In this document: piece after piece, positions 1-6,232 of the stretch
Numbering within the stretch: position 1 is the stretch's first letter
Layout: every line of letters starts with the position of its first letter
From: Candidatus Solincola jinzensis
Lineage (GTDB): Bacteria; Actinomycetota; Geothermincolia; Geothermincolales; RBG-13-55-18
Direction: 5' to 3'
NCBI GenBank assembly: GCA_015711875.1
Contig: JACVJG010000131.1
Span: 1 to 7,264, forward strand
DNA length: 7,264 nucleotides
Notes under the pieces: model-generated
The model's input: the letters and a program-made list of their open reading frames with translations, nothing else
Database searches by the model: none
Told to the model about the DNA's origin: nothing
Made by a program: the position numbers and the translations under genes

Positions 1-1027
1 TCCCTAAGGCCTCCAGGCCCCTTTTTTCATCCCAGCCGCAAACCACGTTCATGCACTGTACCGCCTGCCCCGACGCCCCTTTCACCAGGTTGTCTATGGC
101 GGCGGCCACAGTCAGCGTCCCCCTCTTGCCATCCAGATGCCACCCCACATGGCAGTAATTGCTGCCGCAGACCGCCTTGGTCTCCGGGAAGCGATCCCTT
201 CCCAGGCAGACCACGAAAGCGCTGTCGGCGTAGAAATCCTCGTAAAGCCGGTCTATCTCCTCCGGACGCAGCGTATCGCCGGTGCGCACGTAACAGGTGG
301 CCAGGATACCCCTGCTCATGGGCACCAGGTGAGGCGTGAACACCAAATGGCATGCCCTTCCCGCCAATCCCCCTATGATCTGCTCCATCTCCGGGGTGTG
401 ACGATGCGAGCCGACCCCATAGGGTTTCACGCTCCCCTCCGCCTGCGCGAAGTGGGCCGCCAGCGAAAGCGACCTCCCGGCTCCGGACACCCCCGACTTG
501 GCATCTATAACCGCGCCCTCCACCCCAGGCACGCCGGCCCGCGCCAGGGGGGCAAGGGCAAGTATGGCAGCGGTGGGATAACACCCGGGCACCGCCACCA
601 ATCTCGCTCCTTCCAGCTCACTCCCCGCGATCTCGGGCAGCCCGTAAACCGCCTCCTGGAGCAATGCGGGAGATGAGTGCTCTGTGCCGTACCAGCGCCC
701 GTACTCCTCCGGGTCTTTAAGGCGGTAATCGGCCGAGAGGTCGATCACCCTGGCTCCCGCCTCGAGGAGCTCCGGCACCAAGCGCATGGATTCGCCGTGT
801 GGAAGAGCGACGAAATGGAGATCCGCGGCCTCCACGGCTCTTCCGATCTCGTAATCTTCATACCGCATATTTGCATAAGTATGCAAATGAGGATATAGAT
901 CTCCTACACGCTCTCCCGAGTAGGAATGCGCGGTAATGTATGTCACTTCAGCCTCAGGATGCAGGTTTATTATCCTCATCAGCTCAGCCCCCGTGTATCC
1001 GGAGGCCCCTATAACGCCGACCTTCAT
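1..1027 (-). CDS. argC: N-acetyl-gamma-glutamyl-phosphate reductase (ArgC), 3' end cut by window edge
   Basis: ArgC is a cytoplasmic enzyme that reduces N-acetyl-glutamyl-5-phosphate to the semialdehyde with NADPH, the third step of arginine (ornithine) synthesis. The open frame gives 342 residues without a stop. It begins with the Rossmann NADP-binding motif GASGYTGAEL (residues 7-16). The catalytic cysteine is in VPGCYPT (Cys149). KSGVSGAGR (177-185), the His-rich HRHTPEM (208-214, supplying the likely catalytic His) and FTPHLVPMSRGI (230-241) are all typical of the family. The family is usually about 345-350 residues, so only a few C-terminal residues are missing. The ATG at 1027 is chosen because MKVGVIGASGYTG matches the normal N-terminus. 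Promoter and operator signals lie just upstream, and an ARG-box-like palindrome lies inside the gene at codons 47-53. It is probably the first gene of an arg operon continuing to the left. Identification is firm; the operon is inferred. Confidence 0.96.
   Translation of the reverse strand, partial: MKVGVIGASGYTGAELMRIINLHPEAEVTYITAHSYSGERVGDLYPHLHTYANMRYEDYEIGRAVEAADLHFVALPHGESMRLVPELLEAGARVIDLSADYRLKDPEEYGRWYGTEHSSPALLQEAVYGLPEIAGSELEGARLVAVPGCYPTAAILALAPLARAGVPGVEGAVIDAKSGVSGAGRSLSLAAHFAQAEGSVKPYGVGSHRHTPEMEQIIGGLAGRACHLVFTPHLVPMSRGILATCYVRTGDTLRPEEIDRLYEDFYADSAFVVCLGRDRFPETKAVCGSNYCHVGWHLDGKRGTLTVAAAIDNLVKGASGQAVQCMNVVCGWDEKRGLEALG
869..888. promoter_or_regulatory. Intragenic ARG-box-like palindrome (putative ArgR operator 2)
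   Basis: The sequence ATTTGCATAAGTATGCAAAT is a perfect inverted repeat with 9-bp arms (869-877 and 880-888) around a 2-bp centre. It contains the core TGCAT-N4-ATGCA expected of an 18-bp ARG box with actinobacterial-type half sites. It lies 140-159 nt inside argC, in an AT-rich island of a GC-rich gene. B. subtilis argC also carries a second AhrC site inside the coding region. ArgR binding here is inferred; the palindrome itself is seen directly. Confidence 0.6.
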
Positions 1028-1045
1028 CTCCTTATCACGCTCCTA
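1028..1045 (-). promoter_or_regulatory. Ribosome binding region of argC with two purine-rich candidates
   Basis: Reading on the minus strand, TAGGAG (1040-1045) lies 12 nt before the ATG, and a second AAGGAG (1028-1033) touches the ATG directly with no spacer. The first is slightly far and the second too close for a standard Shine-Dalgarno. A GTG between them opens a frame that stops after four codons, overlapping the argC ATG. The protein N-terminus still supports the ATG at 1027, so the TAGGAG element is the likelier site. Confidence 0.5.
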
Positions 1046-1067
1046 TCCACTTAAAATAATATCTATT

Positions 1068-1095
1068 ATTATGCATATTATTGCATCATGCGCAA
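1068..1095 (-). promoter_or_regulatory. Putative sigma-70-type promoter for argC
   Basis: On the minus strand a CATAAT -10-like hexamer (1068-1073, 5 of 6 to TATAAT) follows a weak TTGCGC -35-like hexamer (1090-1095) at a 16-nt spacing. The region from about 1046 to 1087 is strikingly AT-rich compared with its surroundings. Transcription would begin near 1060, giving a leader of about 30 nt. The ARG-box-like site at 1070-1087 fills the spacer and overlaps the -10, which is a typical repressor position. The -35 matches only 3 of 6, so the exact promoter is uncertain. Confidence 0.45.
1070..1087. promoter_or_regulatory. ARG-box-like operator in the argC promoter (putative operator 1)
   Basis: The core TGCAT-ATTA-TTGCA (1072-1085) differs by one base from the TGCAT-N4-ATGCA symmetry seen in the palindrome inside argC. 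It is similar in layout to the reported Streptomyces ARG box (ATGCAT, short spacer, ATTGCAT). It sits 43-60 nt upstream of the argC start and overlaps the predicted -10. An additional AT-rich inverted repeat, AATAAT-N4-ATTATT (1055-1070), lies next to it and may be a degenerate partner site. Binding by ArgR is inferred from sequence and position; no argR gene is in the window. Confidence 0.6.
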
Positions 1096-1715
1096 GCCCC
1101 TCGGCAAAGCTTTTTCCTCCTTTTCTCCGCCGGCTCCTCACCCATGCCACCCGAGGAGCTCTCGCCATACGAGATGCGGGTTCTCTCCGTTCTCCCGACT
1201 AACCTCGGGCCCCAGAGATTCCCCAAAGGCTATGGCTTATTTCCCGGCAGGCATGGAGGCCCTGGGGCGTGATCTGGGAAGCGGGGGTGTAACCCCCGTA
1301 TCTCCTCTTTCAGCTGAAGGTATGCGCCCTCCGACCCCCGGACACCCAGCGCTTGATGCGCTTGCAGGGCTGCCGGCATCCCAGGCTGGGGATGAAGCCG
1401 TTATGCCCTCCAACGCGACATCCGGGCTTACGTCGCCCCCTTCCATGGCGTTAAACACGCAAAGACAAGCATTCTTGGTATCCGCCGAGAATAAGGGCCT
1501 TTGGGCGAGGCGCGGACACCGTGGACAACAAGCGGCGGGAAACAGGTAGGTGCGTGGAGATGGTCCTTTCCCCATGGATCGCCCATCGCCTCCGGCGCCG
1601 GGGCAAACGGGATATATCGGGCGAAAACGCAACACACCGCCGTGTTAACGCCTCGGAAACACGCTATTCCACCCCTCGTTTTCCCACGCGCCGGCGTCAG
1701 GGGGACCGACGTCTT
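1096..1715. other. Long intergenic region between holA and argC, no recognisable gene
   Basis: No reading frame on either strand resembles a known protein. The longest minus-strand frame here (1237-1635, 132 codons) is rich in Pro, Gly, Ala and Arg without domain features. I see no tRNA T-arm, no T-box or other riboswitch consensus, and no clear terminator with a U-run after holA. Visible structure is limited to short hairpins: CCCGA/TCGGG (1194-1209), CGGGGGT/ACCCCCG with a 3-nt loop (1282-1298), the palindrome TTCAGCTGAA (1309-1318), and CATCCC/GGGATG (1377-1394) flanked by GGCT/AGCC (1368-1399). In many actinomycetotes rpsT follows holA; no Lys/Arg-rich S20-like frame is present here. Confidence 0.6.
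1282..1298. repeat. Perfect 7-bp hairpin in the holA-argC gap
   Basis: CGGGGGT (1282-1288) and ACCCCCG (1292-1298) are perfect complements around the 3-nt loop GTA, with a further G-T wobble outside on the plus strand. Neither strand continues with a run of T after the stem: the plus strand has TATCTCCTCTTT and the minus strand TTCCCAGATC. It is therefore not a convincing intrinsic terminator, although a weak terminator for plus-strand transcripts cannot be excluded. Confidence 0.4.
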
Positions 1716-2732
1716 TCAATAAGGCCTCGCGGCTCGCGCCCGTCCCCTCTTCGCGGCTACCCGTTGCGCCACCCCGATAGTGGCCCACTCCAGGGAGTAG
1801 TCCTCCTCCCACTTGCCTGTCTTTATGTTCCATTCCGCCTGCAACAGCAGCCAAAGGATGTCGAGGTAATCGCCTTCTTCCAGGCCCGAGGATTGCGGCT
1901 TGAGCTTTTTGGCGATCATCCAGGCGCGGTTCTGGGGCACGGACATCTCGGCGGCTATCTCCCCTTCCGTCTTCCCTTCCTCACGCAGGGCGAAGTAGAG
2001 CAGCAGCTCGCGGAAGCGGCGGGAGAGGGCGTTGAGGAGATGGGTCGGGCGCTCCCCCTGTTCCATCAGCCTCCGCATCAGCCGCAACGCCGTCTCCACA
2101 TCCCCCAGCGCCACCCGGTCCACGTATTCGAAAACCGACCGCTCCACCGAGGGGGAGATGAGGGCAAGGACCTCGTCAAGACCCACTTCCTCCTCGCCCT
2201 CGTGATAAGCGGCTATCTTCTCTACCGCACCCTCCAGGGCCATGAGATCGTCGCCCAGGGCTTCCTGCAGATATGCAAGGGCTTTTCCGGATACTTTCAG
2301 CCCCCTTTCCTTGAGCCTCGACCTCACCCATCCCGGGATCTGGCTCTTGGTCCTGGTCACCTCCTTGACCCTGCCCGCTTTCTCCACCATCTTCAAAAGG
2401 GTGGACCCTGGTTTGAGGTCAACCGCGGCCAGCACCAGCAGGGAGTTTTCAGCTGGATCATCCAGGTAGCGCGAGAGGAGCTTGAGCTCGGAGGCCGTTA
2501 GCCTTTGCGCTTCCTTGACTATCACATAACGGCGGTCCGAGGCCAGGGGCATGGTCTCGGCAGACTGCAGCACGCGCCCCAGCGGGTCCTCGCCGGCCTC
2601 GAAGACATCTATGTTGAACTCGGGGTCGGTCTTATCCGCCATGGCGGCACGGAGCCTCTCCACCTCTTCCTCCACCAGCAATCTCTGGTTTCCGTGTATC
2701 AGGTAGACAGGTATCTTGCCCAACGGGCTCAT
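1716..2732 (-). CDS. holA: DNA polymerase III delta subunit (HolA)
   Basis: HolA is the delta subunit of the clamp loader; it opens the beta sliding clamp so that it can be loaded on primed DNA. The 338-residue length is usual for the family. The N-terminus has the family-like IPVYLIHGNQRLLVEEEVERL (about residues 7-27), followed by a degenerate AAA+ fold with no Walker A, as expected for delta. The middle has KEAQRLTASELKLLSRYLDD and then LLVLAAVDLKPGSTLLKMV. The C-terminal helical collar has the typical pattern with LLLQAEWNIKTGKWEE near the end. The ATG at 2732 has AAGGA six nt upstream. It starts 27 nt after the comEC stop, so co-transcription with comEA-comEC is likely; this linkage is common in bacteria. 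The last residues are Arg/Ala-rich (GRARAARPY), an unremarkable extension. No clear terminator follows. Confidence 0.95.
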   Translation of the reverse strand: MSPLGKIPVYLIHGNQRLLVEEEVERLRAAMADKTDPEFNIDVFEAGEDPLGRVLQSAETMPLASDRRYVIVKEAQRLTASELKLLSRYLDDPAENSLLVLAAVDLKPGSTLLKMVEKAGRVKEVTRTKSQIPGWVRSRLKERGLKVSGKALAYLQEALGDDLMALEGAVEKIAAYHEGEEEVGLDEVLALISPSVERSVFEYVDRVALGDVETALRLMRRLMEQGERPTHLLNALSRRFRELLLYFALREEGKTEGEIAAEMSVPQNRAWMIAKKLKPQSSGLEEGDYLDILWLLLQAEWNIKTGKWEEDYSLEWATIGVAQRVAAKRGRARAARPY

Positions 2733-2759
2733 AACCGTTCCTTTCCGGGAACCCTCACG

Positions 2760-5042
2760 CTATGGGTCTGGGCCCTGCCTTTCGCACTCCACCCGGTAGC
2801 CTCCGTCACGGACACCGACAAATATATCACCGTGCTGATCGGTGCGATAGACGGCACACCCCGCACGCTCCAGGGCCTCAAGGGTGGCCCGCGCGGGATG
2901 CCCATAGGGGTTCCCCTCTCCCACGCTGACCACCGCCACGTCCGGATCGACCAGCGCGAAGAACTCCGCCCCGGTCGCAGCATACCCTCCGTGGTGTGGC
3001 ACTTTCAGGACATCGCTCTCCAGAAAACGCGCGTTTCGCATGAGCGCCTCCTGACCCAGCTCCTCAACATCCCCCGGAAAGAGGGCGGTGAGCCCCGGAG
3101 CGCTCGCCCTCAAGACCAGGGAGCGCTCGTTGGCGGAAACCCCATCATGCATCCCTTCCGGCGGACCGAGAGCGCGCAGCGTCATGCCCCCGAGGAAGAC
3201 CATGTCCCCTTCGCGCATGGCCCGAACGGGCACGCCCATCTCCTCCGCAAGAGCCAGCAGCCTCTCGCCTTCCTTTCCGACCTCCTCCACCGCCGGATAC
3301 AGCAGCATGCCCACACCGCATGCGGCGAAAGCTCCCTCCAGGCCACCGATGTGGTCCATCTCCAGGTGGCTCACTGCGATCGCCTCCAGATAGCTGATCC
3401 CCCTCGAACGCAGCTCCGCAGCCAGAACAGCGTCATCCTCGCCTCCGTCGACAAGCACGCATGCGCCTGAGGGGGCACGCAACAAAGCCGCATCACCTTG
3501 GCCCACGTCCAGGAAAGCGATCCCGCTCCCGTCTACCCCGCCCGCTATCGCCGCCGGACGAGGCAAGCCAAAAAGGAGCGACGCGGCGAGGAAAAGCGAC
3601 AGCGCCACCCTTCCCGCTCGCCTCCACCTCCCCTCGCAGAGGAATGCCGCCAGCAGGGCGGGATAATACAGGACCATCCAAAGACAGGGAAGTGGGAATA
3701 TGCGGAGGACCGCCCATCCGGGCATCGAAGCGGCGCGTGCCACGCCGGTAACGGCTCGAGCGCAGAACGCGGCTCCCCGCATCAACGGACCGGCTGCCGG
3801 GACCCCCACCATCCCCAGAAGGGTGGAGAGCATGGCCATTCCCATCAGCGGCGCCACCAGCGGTATCACCAACAGGTTGCCTGCGGGAGCCAGCAGGGAC
3901 ATCTCTCCGAAATGGTGAAGAAGCAAGGGGGCGACGGACAGCTGCGCCGCCAGGGTGGCGGAGAGCAGGGAGGACGCGCCATGGCGTGCCCTCAGAAGGC
4001 GGCCCAAAGGGCGGTGCAAAACCGATATCCCGAAAGCGGCGGCGAATGAGAGTTGGAAGCTGACCCCTGTCGCAGCGCCCGGGTCCATAACCACGATGCA
4101 CATCATCGCCACCCCCAGGGCGGGGAGGAAATCGAAGTCCCTGCCACGCATGTAGGCGGCAGCCGCCACGCCTCCCACCACCGCAGCCCTGATCACGGGG
4201 CTGGTCAGTCCGGCGGCGAGGGCATAGGTCGCCAGCAAAGGCGCCTGCATGAACACCACCAGGCGGCGGGGAAGACGCGCCCATCTCCCCATCCTTTCCA
4301 GGAAAGCAGCCAGAATGGCCACGTGCAGCCCGGAGGCGGCGCAGAGATGCACGAGACCCGAGAGGCGGAAAGCCCTCAGGTCACCTGCCCGCAGGAAACG
4401 GTAATCCCCCAGCACCATTCCCATTATCAGCCCCGCCTCTCCCGGGGATTCGCGCGACACCACCTCCCGCAGGGCTCCGCGGTAGGCGTTGGCGGCCTGC
4501 AACATGGGGTTGGGGGCAAAGCCCAGGCGCCTTATCTCCTCCGCCCTCAGGCTCCCGCCCGCCCCTCCGGACGCCTTGCCATAGAAGAACAGGGAGCCTC
4601 TCACTTCCAAGCGCTCCCCCCAGCGCAGCCCCTCGCCGTCATCCCCCTCGTATCTGAGGTTATACAGGTCCCCCTTTTTCGGCCCCTCTCCCTCCTCGAT
4701 CTCCTCCACTCGGAAGAGATTCGTGACCTCGCTCCTGTCGCCGCGGCACCCGGGCTCGACGACCCCCTTGACTAGCACCTCCCCGGCCGCCCCCTGCCTG
4801 CCATGCCAGCGGGAATAGCGCGCATGCCCCAGGCATACTCCCACAAGCGCGAAAAAGGCGCACGCGCAGGCCAATCCCCTTTTCCAGCCCCTGGGTACCG
4901 ACATGGCAGCCAGGCCGCAGGACACCAGGAACGCGAGCGACGCCCACAGCGAGAGCGGCGGCCCCACACATCCGGCCACTCCCCCCAAGGCCATGGCGCA
5001 AGCGCACCACAGAAGGCGCCCCCGGTAGGCGATGCGCTCCAC
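2760..5042 (-). CDS. comEC: DNA internalization channel protein ComEC/Rec2
   Basis: ComEC forms the inner-membrane channel through which single-stranded DNA enters during natural transformation. The 760-residue protein has all three expected parts. The N-terminus has membrane segments (about 10-75) followed by a soluble DUF4131/OB-like region (about 85-175). The Competence domain (about 200-470) is multi-spanning and includes GLIMGMVLGD (204-213), GLVHLCAASGLHVAIL (229-244) and SFQLSFAAAFGI (328-339). The metallo-beta-lactamase-like domain (about 507-750) has FLDVGQGDA (510-518), VSHLEMDHIGGL (557-568), LFPGDVE (654-660) and LKVPHHGG (679-686). The start is a GTG at 5042, eight nt after the comEA stop, with GGAGG from the end of comEA 13 nt upstream, which suggests translational coupling. 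In the first metal motif the usual HxDxDH reads HLEMDH (Glu561 for Asp). The role in uptake is inferred from family knowledge. Confidence 0.96.
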   Translation of the reverse strand: MERIAYRGRLLWCACAMALGGVAGCVGPPLSLWASLAFLVSCGLAAMSVPRGWKRGLACACAFFALVGVCLGHARYSRWHGRQGAAGEVLVKGVVEPGCRGDRSEVTNLFRVEEIEEGEGPKKGDLYNLRYEGDDGEGLRWGERLEVRGSLFFYGKASGGAGGSLRAEEIRRLGFAPNPMLQAANAYRGALREVVSRESPGEAGLIMGMVLGDYRFLRAGDLRAFRLSGLVHLCAASGLHVAILAAFLERMGRWARLPRRLVVFMQAPLLATYALAAGLTSPVIRAAVVGGVAAAAYMRGRDFDFLPALGVAMMCIVVMDPGAATGVSFQLSFAAAFGISVLHRPLGRLLRARHGASSLLSATLAAQLSVAPLLLHHFGEMSLLAPAGNLLVIPLVAPLMGMAMLSTLLGMVGVPAAGPLMRGAAFCARAVTGVARAASMPGWAVLRIFPLPCLWMVLYYPALLAAFLCEGRWRRAGRVALSLFLAASLLFGLPRPAAIAGGVDGSGIAFLDVGQGDAALLRAPSGACVLVDGGEDDAVLAAELRSRGISYLEAIAVSHLEMDHIGGLEGAFAACGVGMLLYPAVEEVGKEGERLLALAEEMGVPVRAMREGDMVFLGGMTLRALGPPEGMHDGVSANERSLVLRASAPGLTALFPGDVEELGQEALMRNARFLESDVLKVPHHGGYAATGAEFFALVDPDVAVVSVGEGNPYGHPARATLEALERAGCAVYRTDQHGDIFVGVRDGGYRVECERQGPDP

Positions 5043-5050
5043 GGCAGGGT

Positions 5051-5656
5051 TCAGACCTCCACCAGCTCTCGAATCTCCGCGAACTTCTTCTCCCCTATTC
5101 CGGACACCTGCCTGAGTTCATCCACGCTCTTGAAGCCGCCTTTGCTCTCGCGGTACTCAACGATGCGCTCGGCGAGGGTGGGACCTATACCCGGAAGTTT
5201 CTCGATCTCTTCGCGGCTTGCGAGGTTGATGTTCACCTTCCCGCTCCCGGTCCCCTGCGCCCGCCCAGCTGTTTCCTCGCCTAAACGAGGAACCTGGATC
5301 TTCTGGCCGTCCTGCAGGGGCTGCGCCAGGTTCAGGGCCTCGAGATCGGCTTGCTGCGTCGGGCCTCCCGCCTGCTCGAGCGCGTCGATCACCCTGCTAC
5401 CCTCCCGCATACGCACCACCCCCGGGCTCATGACCTCACCCGCCACATAAACCATCACCTCACGCGGCGGCGGGGAAACCCCCTCCTGGCCATCTCCCGC
5501 CGGCACGAACTCCGCTGCGGGACGCGAAGGCGGCTTGAGGAGCAGGTACCCTCCCGCGAGAACGACCACCACACACATCGCCAGCACGGCTATCTGCCAG
5601 CGGGGAAGCCCCGCCACCCGATCGAGAAACGCGGTGAACCTGTCCATGAGCGACAT
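5051..5656 (-). CDS. comEA: Competence protein ComEA, membrane-anchored DNA receptor
   Basis: ComEA binds incoming double-stranded DNA outside the cytoplasmic membrane and passes it to the ComEC channel. With the start used here the protein has 201 residues, the normal size. It has a short cytoplasmic N-terminus, one membrane anchor (about 21-40, WQIAVLAMCVVVVLAGGYLL) and a Pro-rich linker. An SLBB domain follows (about 67-124, VMVYVAGEVMSPGVV to DGQKIQVPR). Two helix-hairpin-helix DNA-binding motifs end the protein (NINLASREEIEKLPGIGPTL and LRQVSGIGEKKFAEI, about 142-195). The ATG at 5656 is preferred because GGAGG lies 8 nt upstream. An in-frame ATG at 5677 would add seven residues but has only a weak GAGG 11 nt before it. 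comEC follows after 8 nt, so the two are almost certainly one operon. Confidence 0.94.
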   Translation of the reverse strand: MSLMDRFTAFLDRVAGLPRWQIAVLAMCVVVVLAGGYLLLKPPSRPAAEFVPAGDGQEGVSPPPREVMVYVAGEVMSPGVVRMREGSRVIDALEQAGGPTQQADLEALNLAQPLQDGQKIQVPRLGEETAGRAQGTGSGKVNINLASREEIEKLPGIGPTLAERIVEYRESKGGFKSVDELRQVSGIGEKKFAEIRELVEV

Positions 5657-5745
5657 CCGTTCTCCCTCCGTTCCCATACTCAGACATACCTCACGCCTGC
5701 TTTATTTAGCGGCGCCATCAGCCCGCCCGGCCATCCTTATATCGC

Positions 5746-5835
5746 CAGACCGCCCAAGTCCGGCCTGCATGCTCGGTCTGTTTCCCTGCCTGCGGTCCGG
5801 GGACAGGCTCGCGTCTCCCGCAGGATTCACGGGAG
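5746..5835. repeat. Three inverted repeats upstream of comEA
   Basis: Three local stems occur in series. CAGACCG (5746-5752) pairs with CGGTCTG (5774-5780) across 21 nt. GCCTG (5788-5792) pairs with CAGGC (5804-5808). CTCCCG (5815-5820) pairs with CGGGAG (5830-5835) around a 9-nt loop. All are perfect but short, so chance formation in GC-rich sequence is possible. They would lie about 90-180 nt before the comEA start if a comEA transcript reached this far. Confidence 0.35.
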
Positions 5836-5857
5836 CCTTCTCCGCTTCTCGCCCGAT

Positions 5858-5968
5858 CTCCGCCAGGAGGGCATGCATATCGCCTCCGAAAGGAGGCTGG
5901 TGGCGGAGTCTCCGGGATGAGCTGGCTATGGGTAGATATGGCGTCTGCCCATCGCCAGGCTAGGCGAT
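5858..5968. repeat. Dense cluster of inverted repeats, possible structured RNA
   Basis: CTCCGCCA (5858-5865) pairs perfectly with TGGCGGAG (5901-5908). Nested inside is GCCTCC (5882-5887) with GGAGGC (5892-5897), closed by GAAA on the plus strand. A competing stem can form between GGAGG (5866-5870) and CCTCC (5883-5887). Next to it is a long hairpin (5920-5961): AGC/GCT, TGGC/GCCA and a 9-bp stem ATGGGTAGA/TCTGCCCAT with a 7-nt loop, broken only by one mismatch and one bulge. ATCGCC/GGCGAT (5951-5968) competes with that hairpin. The GNRA-type loop and the G-U wobble (5933-5947) exist only in plus-strand RNA, opposite to the genes. No known RNA family was recognised and no T-run follows, so function is unproven. 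Confidence 0.4.
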
Positions 5969-6232
5969 ACCGCGCAAGGCCTTCACGAGAGCGACACGCA
6001 CCTCGCCCCGCGCCCATATGGCATTCTGACCGGGCGTGGTGCCTCCATGTGACCAGGGCTTGATGGGACCTTGGAAACCACGGGCGGCGCCACGAGAATC
6101 ACAGGCGTTATCTTCCATACGCCCGTTACGATTCCCCGCGCGGGTCGCAGCTCCCCCGAAGCGGCCGGTATGATCCGCGGTGGACCGCTCGGTCTTTATC
6201 CCGCACGGCGGCATCGGGACGGTGAGCCTGCT

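Larger units (their letters stand above)
5657..6232. other. Long leuS-comEA intergenic region, no recognisable gene
   Basis: This 576-nt stretch has no frame I can assign to a family. The most gene-like frame is a minus-strand one ending at 5960, with an internal ATG at 6118 (52 residues); it has reasonable GC-ending codons but no clear ribosome binding site. Inverted repeats are dense between about 5746 and 5968. Immediately after leuS the minus strand has TCCCG/CGGGA around an 11-nt loop (6197-6218 region) and GACCG/CGGTC (6183-6194), neither followed by a T-run. No tRNA, RNase P, tmRNA or SRP RNA consensus was recognised. AT-rich TTTATTTAGC (5701-5710) could contribute to a comEA promoter, but no convincing -35/-10 pair is visible. 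Confidence 0.55.

Noticed and set aside
1191..1215. CCCGACTAACCTCGGG on the plus strand resembles the 3' end of the ydaO (c-di-AMP) riboswitch
   Set aside because: The AGC normally before TAACCTCG is missing, and the upstream conserved GGGTGAATC and GGGGAACC elements are absent; no plus-strand gene follows.
1237..1635. A 132-codon minus-strand frame between holA and argC
   Set aside because: Its composition is typical of random GC-rich sequence (Pro, Gly, Ala, Arg, Cys), it has no good ribosome binding site and no recognisable motif. A second frame overlaps it equally well.
1521..2501. A 326-codon open frame on the plus strand opposite holA
   Set aside because: It is the antisense shadow of a clearly identified holA in GC-rich DNA; its translation has low-complexity Pro/Leu/Gly/His/Arg content and no family features.
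2505..3470. A 321-codon open frame on the plus strand opposite comEC and the start of holA
   Set aside because: It is antisense to comEC, whose domains and metal motifs are intact in this region; the plus-strand translation resembles no protein family.
5130..5150. CGCGGTAC, recalling the T-box antiterminator element
   Set aside because: It falls in the comEA coding sequence and lacks the rest of the T-box consensus; a similar CGCGGTAC near 6608 is inside leuS.
6183..6220. Possible intrinsic terminator after leuS
   Set aside because: The stems (GACCG/CGGTC and TCCCG/CGGGA) are short or have long loops, and no run of T follows on the minus strand.
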